Origin: CAZYWA01 sp964650975 [NCBI: uncultured bacterium]
GTDB lineage: Bacteria > JADJOY01
Direction: 5' to 3'
DNA: 9,190 bases
NCBI GenBank assembly: GCA_964650975.1
Contig: CAZYWA010000315.1
Coordinates: 1-9,190 of the forward strand
Below the pieces are notes generated by a model, which was given only the letters and a program-made list of their open reading frames with translations, searched no databases and was not told where the DNA came from. Positions 1-4,953 of this stretch are shown here, piece after piece. Position 1 is the stretch's first letter. Every line of letters starts with the position of its first letter. The position numbers and the translations under genes are program-made.

Positions 1-161
1 GGCCGGCCGTGCCCCGGGGCGGGCGCCCGCTGCCGTGCCGCCACACGGACACCAGCCCGGACTCGAACGGGTGCACGACCACATCGTGGTGACACCCTCA
101 CCGGCTACCCTGGGTGCGTGCAGCGCTCTTCGATCATTCTCGCAGCTGCCACGGGTGACCC

Positions 162-401
162 ATGCCGATCTCTTTCGACGCTTTCCAGATCCGTCTCGAG
201 TCCGAATTCGAGTGTGAATTCCTCACCAACGTCCGCGCCGGAGGCCCGGGTCACCACTCCGTCACCTTCCAGGTGAAGGGGCCGAGCGGCGCGCTCGCCG
301 GAGGAGCCGTCGACCTCGACGAGACCGATCACCTCCCCGACGGCGAAGTCACCAAGGTCTGCGGACTTCTGGGAATCGACCCCGCCAACTTCATCCCCTG
401 A
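162..401 (+). CDS. Small uncharacterised protein (79 aa)
   Basis: I do not recognise this family. The 79-residue product is acidic, with no signal peptide, membrane segment or cysteine-pair metal site. The middle, around residues 30-55, is glycine-rich (it includes RAGGPGHHSVTFQVKG) and alternates with short beta-like stretches, suggesting a small beta-rich domain. The C-terminal half is rich in Asp and Glu (DLDETDHLPDGE). Codons strongly favour C or G at the third position, which supports real coding, but no good Shine-Dalgarno sequence precedes the ATG, so the start is uncertain. An open frame on the opposite strand (105-332) covers the same bases and is the weaker candidate. The gene converges on the toxin gene with 15 bases between the two stops. 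No function is proposed. Confidence 0.5.
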   Translation: MPISFDAFQIRLESEFECEFLTNVRAGGPGHHSVTFQVKGPSGALAGGAVDLDETDHLPDGEVTKVCGLLGIDPANFIP

Positions 402-421
402 CCTTCGGATTCGCGGTCAGG
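397..421. terminator. Candidate bidirectional terminator hairpin between convergent genes
   Basis: CCTGACC (397-403) and GGTCAGG (415-421) form a perfect 7-bp inverted repeat around an 11-nt loop. The TGA stop of the upstream plus-strand gene lies in the left arm and the TGA stop of the minus-strand toxin gene lies in the right arm. The position between converging genes suits a shared terminator. There is no T-tract on either side, so an intrinsic terminator is only inferred. Confidence 0.4.
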
Positions 422-836
422 TCTCCGCGAACGGGTTCAGCACCCGCAGCCCGTCGACCTTGCTGCCGTGCTGGAGGTCCTCGCTGTAGAGCACCGCGCA
501 GCGCGCCTGGCGGGCGGCACGCACGATGAGCGCGTCCCAGAACGAGAGGCCGTGGAGACGATGCAGATCGATCGCGGCGAGGACGTCGTCGCGGCCGAGC
601 AGCACCAGGTCGAGGTGCGCGAACAGCTCGACCTTGCGCCGGGCCACTTCCGCGGCGACCCCCAGCTTGCGAGTGACCGTGGCGAAGTACTCGGACAGCA
701 CCTGCGTCGAGATCGCACCGGTGCGGCCGCGACGCGCTTCGGCGATGAGCTCCAGCGAGCGCCGCTGTTTCCGCGGGGCGTCGTGATCGTCCGAGTACAC
801 GAGCACGTTCGTGTCGAGGAAGCTACGAACGCTCAT
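417..836 (-). CDS. vapC: PIN-domain ribonuclease toxin (VapC-like)
   Basis: This 139-residue protein is the usual length for a VapC toxin, a Mg2+-dependent endoribonuclease that cuts RNA (often tRNA or rRNA) when not bound by its antitoxin. It opens with the PIN signature FLDTNVLVYS, giving catalytic Asp8. The conserved glutamate is Glu49 in STQVLSEYF. The third acidic site is Asp101 in LSFWDALIVRAA, and Asp120 (YSEDL) fits the fourth. All expected acidic residues are present, so it should be active. The ATG (834-836) lies inside the end of the antitoxin gene; the 14-bp overlap implies translational coupling, with the toxin made second. The RNA target cannot be read from the sequence. Family assignment is confident; the gene name is used generically. 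Confidence 0.92.
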   Translation of the reverse strand: MSVRSFLDTNVLVYSDDHDAPRKQRRSLELIAEARRGRTGAISTQVLSEYFATVTRKLGVAAEVARRKVELFAHLDLVLLGRDDVLAAIDLHRLHGLSFWDALIVRAARQARCAVLYSEDLQHGSKVDGLRVLNPFAET

Positions 837-1050
837 GGATCTCGTCCCGTGAGAACCGCCAGCCGCGAGACCGCCCTTTACCTTGCTTGGAAAGGCGTCT
901 CAGCTCCTCGATGTCTCGGGCCGGATCGCCGGCGTCGGTGAGGCTCTCCAGGTACTCGCGGACCAGCTGGTTGACGCTCTTCCCCATGCTGTCGGCCACG
1001 CGGCGCGCGCGCGCGAGCAGCTGCTCGTCGATGGACAAGGTGACGTTCAT
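823..1050 (-). CDS. Ribbon-helix-helix antitoxin of the PIN toxin pair
   Basis: This 75-residue protein starts with MNVTLSIDEQLLARARRVAD followed by MGKSVNQLVREYLESL. That is the short beta strand and two helices of a ribbon-helix-helix (CopG/MetJ-like) DNA-binding fold, residues 1-38. Such dimers bind operator palindromes through the paired N-terminal strands. The charged tail, residues 40-75 (RDIEELRRLSKQGKGRSRGWRFSRDEI), is the likely toxin-binding region, which in this class blocks the PIN active site. It is the first gene of the operon and overlaps the toxin gene by 14 bp. A TTGACA box and a palindrome just upstream suggest the complex represses its own promoter. The Shine-Dalgarno is weak (GAG a few bases before ATG). 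Confidence 0.88.
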   Translation of the reverse strand: MNVTLSIDEQLLARARRVADSMGKSVNQLVREYLESLTDAGDPARDIEELRRLSKQGKGRSRGWRFSRDEIHERS

Positions 1051-1054
1051 GGCT

Positions 1055-1071
1055 CACACAGGTTATGTGTG
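1055..1071. promoter_or_regulatory. Candidate antitoxin operator palindrome
   Basis: CACACA (1055-1060) and TGTGTG (1066-1071) form a perfect 6-bp inverted repeat separated by GGTTA. It lies 5-21 bp upstream of the antitoxin start codon and covers the likely -10 region. Ribbon-helix-helix antitoxins commonly repress at such palindromes. The site is seen in the sequence; its operator role is inferred from position and family. Confidence 0.5.
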
Positions 1072-1088
1072 CACAGAACCCGTGTCAA
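1062..1088 (-). promoter_or_regulatory. Promoter of the toxin-antitoxin operon
   Basis: Read on the minus strand, a perfect TTGACA -35 box lies at 1088-1083. The best -10 candidates are CATAAC (1067-1062, spacer 15, 4/6 match to TATAAT) and TAACCT (1065-1060, spacer 17, 3/6). Either is overlapped by the CACACA/TGTGTG palindrome, so repressor binding would block polymerase. The leader to the antitoxin ATG would be very short. Confidence 0.45.
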
Positions 1089-1106
1089 TCATTGAGCGGC
1101 TCGGGT

Positions 1107-1144
1107 GCGATTCCGGCTGAAGGCCCACCGGTCCCTCGGTGGGC
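1107..1144 (+). repeat. Partial copy of dispersed palindromic repeat (right half)
   Basis: Bases 1107-1142 match 4356-4391 at 33 of 36 positions. This corresponds to the right half of the palindromic element found after gpsA. The segment contains a perfect hairpin: GCCCACCG (1123-1130), loop GTCCCT, CGGTGGGC (1137-1144). The copy after gpsA has GGCCACCG/CGGTGGCC with the same loop, so the outer stem pairs differ between copies while pairing is kept. CTGAAG (1117-1122) can also pair with CTTCAG (1159-1164), enclosing the hairpin. Confidence 0.75.
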
Positions 1145-1183
1145 AGCGACCGATCGCGCTTCAGTCCAATCGATCGCCACCGC

Positions 1184-1237
1184 GCGCGAGGGACCGCGCG
1201 CGCTCCAAACGGCATCTCCGCGATTCCGGTTGGAGGG
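1184..1237 (+). repeat. Dispersed palindromic repeat, 54-bp core, copy 1
   Basis: This 54-bp segment is identical to 4320-4373 except for one base (A at 1214, C at 4350). It contains an inner stem-loop in which CTCCAAACGG pairs with CCGGTTGGAG at 9 of 10 positions. Its left end, CGAGGGACCG (1187-1196), is the exact reverse complement of CGGTCCCTCG (1130-1139) in the partial copy just upstream. The spacer before the ATPase gene is therefore a compound of element halves. Similarity fades right of 1237. Confidence 0.85.
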
Positions 1238-1270
1238 ACACCACCGCGGCTCGGGATCGGTCGCGGGCGC

Positions 1271-1289
1271 GGACCGGCGGAGCCGGTCC
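1271..1289. repeat. Perfect 8-bp hairpin in the spacer before the ATPase gene
   Basis: GGACCGGC (1271-1278), loop GGA, GCCGGTCC (1282-1289). The downstream arm runs into CCTCCC, so it shares GGTCCCTC-like sequence with the dispersed repeat and may be a decayed relative. It has no T-tract and lies about 100 bp before the ATPase start. It could act as a terminator for upstream readthrough or as a leader structure; neither can be shown here. Together with the two repeat pieces it accounts for most of the 1093-1389 gap. The only other thing seen there is a weak TTGCTC (1323-1328), 17 bp, TACCAT (1346-1351) promoter-like pair. Confidence 0.5.
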
Positions 1290-1389
1290 CTCCCGGATTG
1301 AATCGGGCGGGTCGGTCGTCGATTGCTCGCCTCGCCGAGCGCGGGTACCATCCGGAGAGGCCCTCGCGGGCGTGCTTCCCCCTTCGCTC

Positions 1390-3258
1390 ATGCGCCAGCT
1401 CTCGATCGATCACATCACCAAGATCCTGGTGGATTCGGGCCTGATGACGCCCGACCAGCGGCTCGAGGCGACGATCAAGGAGCGCGTCCAGCGCCACCGG
1501 CTGCTCTCCGAGGCGCGGAAGCTCGCCGCCTCGACGCGCTCCACGCCACCCTCGCCTTCCGACATCACCGCGGTCGACATCGTCGCGGGATTCGGCTTCC
1601 CGCGGCTCGGCGCCAAGCGCGGCGAGAAGGTCGACGAGGAAGCCATCATGCGCGCGCTCGCCGACTCGGCGGGGCTCGAGTTCGTGCGCATCGATCCCTT
1701 GAAGCTCGACGCGGCGCTCATCACCAAGGTGGTGTCGCGGCCGTTCGCGCGCCGTCACTCGATCATCCCGCTCTCCCTCGACAAGCGGCTCTTGACGGTC
1801 GCCACGGCGAACCCGTTCGACGACGAGATGGTGCGCAACCTGCGCGCGGTCTCGACCTACGACATCAAGCCGGTGGTCAGCACCAAGACCGACATCCTGA
1901 AGACCATCACCGAGTTCTACGGCTTCCGCACCTCGGTCAAGGCGGCCGAAAAGGAGCTCAAGCCGGGCGTCGATCTGGGGAATCTGGAGCAGCTGGTCCA
2001 GCTCCAGAGCGATCGCGAGCTGGAAGCGACCGACAAGCACGTCATCAACGCGGTCGAGTACCTCTTGCGCTACGCGTACGACCAGCGCGCCAGCGACATC
2101 CACATCGAGCCCAAGCGCGAGCAGTCGGCGATCCGGCTGCGGATCGACGGCGTGCTGCACAACGTGCACACCATGCCGAAGGTGGTGCACAACGCGATCG
2201 TGTCGCGCATCAAGATGCTGGCGCGCCTCGACATCGCCGAGCGCCGCTTGCCGCAGGACGGCCGCTTCAAGACCACCGCGTCCGGCGAGGAGGTCGAGCT
2301 GCGCGTTTCGACGCTCCCGGTGGCCTTCGGCGAGAAGACCGTGATGCGCATCTTCGACCCGGACCGCTCGTCCTACGACATCGAGGACCTGGGCTTCGAG
2401 GCCCGCGAGCGGCGGCTCTTCCTGCGCATGCTGGAGCGGCCCCACGGCATGATCCTGGTGACCGGCCCCACCGGCAGCGGCAAGACCACCACGCTCTACG
2501 CCGGCATGCGGATGCTGTCGAGCGACGAGCGCAACGTGACGTCGCTCGAGGATCCCATCGAGATGGTGTTCGAGGAGTTCAACCAGGTCTTGGTGCAGCC
2601 CAAGATCGGCATCACCTTCGCGTCCGCGCTGCGCCACGTGCTGCGCCAGGACCCGGACGTGATCATGGTGGGCGAGATCCGCGACGCCGAGACCGCCACC
2701 AACGCGGTGCAGGCGGCGCTCACCGGCCACCTGGTGCTCTCGACGCTCCACACCAACGACGCGATCGAGTCGCTGACGCGCCTGATCGACCTCGGGATCG
2801 AGCCGTTCCTGATCGCGTCGTGCCTGACCGGAGTGGTGGCGCAGCGGCTGCTACGCACGATCTGCGTCGAGTGCAAGCACGAGCGGAAGCTCGACCTCGA
2901 CGAGTGGCGGGCCCTCGGCTTGCGCGATGCCTCGCCGACACCGATGGTGGTCTACGAAGGCGAGGGCTGCGCACGCTGCCGCGGCACCGGTTACTACGGC
3001 CGGACCTCGGCGGTCGAGATGGTCGAGATCACCGAGGACGTCGCCTCGCTGATCCGGAAGAGTGCCGGTGCCGACAAGATCCGCAAAGCCGCCATCAAGG
3101 ACGGCATGCGCACGCTGCGCGAGGCGGCGGTGCTCAAGATGATCAAGGGCGAGACCACCTTCGAGGAAGTGATGCGCGTCACCACCGCCGAAACCGACAT
3201 GGCCGACACGTCCCTTCCGGAACCCGCGCCAGTCAAGACGGCGGCCGCCCGTTCATGA
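1390..3258 (+). CDS. Type II secretion / type IV pilus assembly ATPase (GspE/PilB family)
   Basis: A hexameric cytoplasmic ATPase that powers pilus assembly or type II secretion from the inner-membrane platform. At 622 aa it is slightly long for the family. Residues ~70-175 form an MshEN-type N-terminal domain (ALADSAGLEFVRIDPLKL, RHSIIPLSLDKRLLTVATANP). The ATPase part follows: ASDIHIEPKREQSAIRLRIDGVLH, arginine-rich RLDIAERRLPQDGRF, Walker A GPTGSGKTTT (Lys365), Walker B RQDPDVIMVGEIRD (Glu429), and HTND with its His-box. A zinc site is formed by Cys492/Cys495 and Cys527/Cys530. Presence of this tetracysteine site and DPDV/GEIRD favours an assembly ATPase over a PilT retraction ATPase. An in-frame GTG at 1372 is an alternative start: GGAGAGG (1354-1360) sits 11 nt before it but 29 nt before the ATG. 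The downstream gpsA overlaps by 4 bp. No other pilus or secretion gene is in the window, so GspE versus PilB is undecided. Confidence 0.93.
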   Translation: MRQLSIDHITKILVDSGLMTPDQRLEATIKERVQRHRLLSEARKLAASTRSTPPSPSDITAVDIVAGFGFPRLGAKRGEKVDEEAIMRALADSAGLEFVRIDPLKLDAALITKVVSRPFARRHSIIPLSLDKRLLTVATANPFDDEMVRNLRAVSTYDIKPVVSTKTDILKTITEFYGFRTSVKAAEKELKPGVDLGNLEQLVQLQSDRELEATDKHVINAVEYLLRYAYDQRASDIHIEPKREQSAIRLRIDGVLHNVHTMPKVVHNAIVSRIKMLARLDIAERRLPQDGRFKTTASGEEVELRVSTLPVAFGEKTVMRIFDPDRSSYDIEDLGFEARERRLFLRMLERPHGMILVTGPTGSGKTTTLYAGMRMLSSDERNVTSLEDPIEMVFEEFNQVLVQPKIGITFASALRHVLRQDPDVIMVGEIRDAETATNAVQAALTGHLVLSTLHTNDAIESLTRLIDLGIEPFLIASCLTGVVAQRLLRTICVECKHERKLDLDEWRALGLRDASPTPMVVYEGEGCARCRGTGYYGRTSAVEMVEITEDVASLIRKSAGADKIRKAAIKDGMRTLREAAVLKMIKGETTFEEVMRVTTAETDMADTSLPEPAPVKTAAARS

Positions 3259-4280
3259 CGCCGATCCGCAGCGTCGGGGTGCTCGGAGCGGGGAGCTTCG
3301 GCACCTCGCTGGCGGCGCTGCTGGCCGACAAGGGGATCGCGGTCACGCTGTGGAGTCACGGCGAGGACTCCGCGCGCGCGATCCAGGAAGAGCACGAGAA
3401 CAAGGTCTACCTGCCGGGGATCAAGCTCCCCGAGTCGCTGCAGGCCACCACCGACCTGGCGAGCGTGGTCGCCGGCAAGGATCTGGTGCTCTCGGTGCCG
3501 CCGTCGCACGTGGTGCGCGAGGTGTGGGGTCGCGCCGCGCGCCACCTGGCCGCCGAGACGATCGTGGTCAGCGCCTCGAAGGGGATCGAGGTCGAGAGCG
3601 GCCTGGTGATGTCGCAGGTGCTCGAGCAGGTGCTGCCGGTCGCGAACCGCGCGCGGCTGGCGTTCCTCTCGGGACCGAGCTTCGCCCGCGAGGTCGCGCA
3701 GAAGATGCCCACCGCGGTGGCGATCGCGTCGGCGCACGACGCGATCGCGCGCACCGTGCAGGAAGCGCTGGCCACGCCTTACTTCCGCGCCTACACCAAC
3801 GACGACGTGATGGGCGTCGAGATCGGCGGCGCGCTCAAGAACGTGGTGGCGATCGCGTGCGGCGTCAGCGACGGGCTCGGCCTCGGATTCAACACCCGCG
3901 CCGCGATCATCACCCGCGGCCTGGCCGAGATCACCCGGCTCGGCATCAAGCTGGGCGCCAAGCCGCTCACGTTCGCCGGCCTCGCGGGGATGGGCGACCT
4001 GGTGCTCACCTGCACCGGCGATCTGTCGCGCAACCGCACCGTCGGGATGCGGCTCGGCAAGGGCGAGAAGTTGGGGGAGATCCTCGCCTCGATGCGCATG
4101 GTCGCGGAGGGCGTGCGCACCACGCGCTCGGCCTACGAGCTCGCGATCAAGCTCTACATCGACATGCCGCTCACCACGCAGATCCACGCGATGCTCTACA
4201 AGGGCCAGCCGCCGCGCGGCGCCCTCGCGTCGCTGATGGGGCGCGATCTCAAGCCCGAGCTGGCGGGGATCGCGTCGTGA
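3255..4280 (+). CDS. gpsA: Glycerol-3-phosphate dehydrogenase [NAD(P)+]
   Basis: Cytoplasmic GpsA interconverts dihydroxyacetone phosphate and sn-glycerol 3-phosphate, feeding phospholipid synthesis. The 341-residue length is normal. The N-terminal Rossmann domain begins SVGVLGAGSFGTSLAALLAD, with the dinucleotide-binding GAGSFG at residues 11-16. Family signatures follow: LSVPPSHVVREV, SGPSFAREVA (139-148), EIGGALKNVVAIACGVSDGL with catalytic Lys195, FNTRAAIITRGLAEITRLG, and LAGMGDLVLTCTGDLSRNR with substrate-side residues around 253-261. The ATG overlaps the ATPase stop as ATGA, so translation is probably coupled. No Shine-Dalgarno independent of the upstream gene stands out. The familiar neighbour plsY is not seen. 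A long palindromic repeat begins 22 bp after the stop. Confidence 0.97.
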   Translation: MTPIRSVGVLGAGSFGTSLAALLADKGIAVTLWSHGEDSARAIQEEHENKVYLPGIKLPESLQATTDLASVVAGKDLVLSVPPSHVVREVWGRAARHLAAETIVVSASKGIEVESGLVMSQVLEQVLPVANRARLAFLSGPSFAREVAQKMPTAVAIASAHDAIARTVQEALATPYFRAYTNDDVMGVEIGGALKNVVAIACGVSDGLGLGFNTRAAIITRGLAEITRLGIKLGAKPLTFAGLAGMGDLVLTCTGDLSRNRTVGMRLGKGEKLGEILASMRMVAEGVRTTRSAYELAIKLYIDMPLTTQIHAMLYKGQPPRGALASLMGRDLKPELAGIAS

Positions 4281-4301
4281 GCCGGCTCCTGAACCAGTAC
4301 T

Positions 4302-4410
4302 GTCTCACTTTGGCCTCGGGCGCGAGGGACCGCGCGCGCTCCAAACGGCCTCTCCGCGATTCCGGTTGGAGGGCCACCGGTCCCTCGGTGGCCAGGCCGC
4401 AAACTGAGAC
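4302..4410. repeat. 109-bp nested palindromic intergenic element, full-length copy
   Basis: Three nested pairs of inverted arms share one centre. Outer: GTCTCA (4302-4307) plus imperfect TTTGGCCT pairs with AGGCCGCAAAC plus TGAGAC (4394-4410). Middle: CGAGGGACCG (4323-4332) pairs perfectly with CGGTCCCTCG (4378-4387). Inner: CTCCAAACGG (4339-4348) pairs at 9/10 positions with CCGGTTGGAG (4362-4371). An alternative local hairpin, GGCCACCG (4372-4379) with CGGTGGCC (4386-4393), competes with the middle stem. Bases 4320-4373 match 1184-1237 at 53/54 positions and 4356-4391 match 1107-1142 at 33/36. It lies directly after gpsA and could act as a terminator or 3' stabiliser, or be a non-autonomous mobile element. 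No target-site duplication was identified. Confidence 0.85.
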
Positions 4411-4431
4411 CCCAGGGCTGAACCGGCGCGG

Positions 4432-4460
4432 TTGCGTGGCGGCGCGCTCTCCCCTAGGAT
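4432..4460 (+). promoter_or_regulatory. Weak candidate promoter before the zinc-ribbon gene
   Basis: TTGCGT (4432-4437), a 17-bp spacer, and TAGGAT (4455-4460, 4/6 match to TATAAT). It lies between the palindromic element and the GTG start at 4494, giving a leader of roughly 27 nt. Only the TTG of the -35 box matches, so the call rests mostly on spacing and position. Confidence 0.25.
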
Positions 4461-4493
4461 GCCTCGGCCTCCCCGTCGTCCGCCGGAGCCGCC

Positions 4494-4805
4494 GTGAACT
4501 TCCAGCCGATCTACGATCTCATCGACTGGCTCCAGAGCTTCAAGCTCGGCGGTGGGATCACGCTCTTCCACGTGGTCGTGGCGATGATCGGGCTCTCGGT
4601 CAGCATCAGCATGCTCAAGGGATTGCTGCCCGATCGCCGCAAGAAGGACTACATGATCGACGTCATCTGCAACGACTGCGGGTGGGTCGGTCAGGTGAGC
4701 AAGTTCACCAAGGTCTGCGCCCAGTGCAAGTCGCTCGCGGTTCGGATGGTTCGGCCCGAAGAGGCCGAGATTGCACGCAAGCGTCAGCGCGCCCGCCAGA
4801 AGTGA
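4494..4805 (+). CDS. Small membrane-anchored zinc-ribbon protein, function unknown
   Basis: This 103-residue protein has three parts. Residues 1-20 are amphipathic (NFQPIYDLIDWLQSFK). Residues ~22-41 form one hydrophobic membrane segment (ITLFHVVVAMIGLSVSIS). A basic stop (PDRRKKD) then leads to a cytoplasm-facing zinc ribbon with Cys59-x2-Cys62 and Cys75-x2-Cys78 (CNDCGWVGQVSKFTKVCAQC). The tail, 88-103, is basic (ARKRQRARQK). Positive charge after the segment predicts N-out/C-in. The GTG start is supported by GGAG at 4485-4488, five bases upstream. Rubredoxin-like or RNA-polymerase-type ribbons share the cysteine spacing, but nothing identifies a partner. The downstream phosphoesterase has its own promoter-like sequence, so this is probably a separate unit. 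I recognise the architecture, not the family. Confidence 0.8.
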   Translation: MNFQPIYDLIDWLQSFKLGGGITLFHVVVAMIGLSVSISMLKGLLPDRRKKDYMIDVICNDCGWVGQVSKFTKVCAQCKSLAVRMVRPEEAEIARKRQRARQK

Positions 4806-4848
4806 CCAGGACCGGACCTGGCACGCGTTTCGCAGATAAAGATGTCGA

Positions 4849-4878
4849 TTGGCACTGCAAAAACCGCTCTGGTAGATT
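4849..4878 (+). promoter_or_regulatory. Sigma-70-type promoter of the phosphoesterase gene
   Basis: TTGGCA (4849-4854, 5/6 match to TTGACA), 18-bp spacer, TAGATT (4873-4878, 4/6 match to TATAAT). The spacer includes an AAAAA run in an otherwise GC-rich region. Transcription would begin near 4885, leaving a leader of about 70 nt before the GTG at 4954. A sigma-54 reading of TGGCAC was checked and the GG-GC spacing does not fit. Confidence 0.45.
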
Positions 4879-4940
4879 GCCCGTGAATCCGCCCGCACGA
4901 CGAGACGCTGGGGGGCCACGTCTCGAAGGCACTGCAGGTC

Positions 4941-4945
4941 GAGGA
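4941..4945 (+). promoter_or_regulatory. Ribosome binding site fixing the GTG start at 4954
   Basis: GAGGA ends eight bases before the GTG codon. Its spacing supports GTG 4954, whose next codons give the expected MKTAIVSDIHSN start of the phosphoesterase fold. Confidence 0.6.
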
Positions 4946-4953
4946 TCCGACGA

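Noticed and set aside
52-76. tRNA T-arm-like sequence on the minus strand (CCCG, TTCGAGTC, CGGG)
   Set aside because: The loop would be eight bases. No matching acceptor stem, D-arm or anticodon arm with a proper loop could be folded around it.
1063-2751. 562-codon open frame on the minus strand opposite the assembly ATPase gene
   Set aside because: Its product is low-complexity (rich in His, Arg, Glu, Leu) with no motifs. It mirrors the third-position GC bias of the real gene, and the sense frame has every GspE/PilB motif.
1323-3254. Plus-strand frame continuous with and upstream of gpsA, suggesting a 985-residue fusion
   Set aside because: Everything before ATG 3255 is an out-of-frame reading of the ATPase gene. 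GpsA has its normal length and N-terminus from 3255.
2994-4187. 397-codon minus-strand frame opposite gpsA
   Set aside because: A compositional shadow of gpsA with no recognisable domain and biased residues.
4806-4821. CCAGG/CCTGG hairpin just after the zinc-ribbon gene as a terminator
   Set aside because: Only five pairs with a 6-nt loop and no T-tract beyond a short TTT. Too weak to call.
4849-4867. Sigma-54 promoter reading of TTGGCAC before the phosphoesterase
   Set aside because: The required GC of the -12 element is not at the correct distance from the GG; the nearest is three bases too far.
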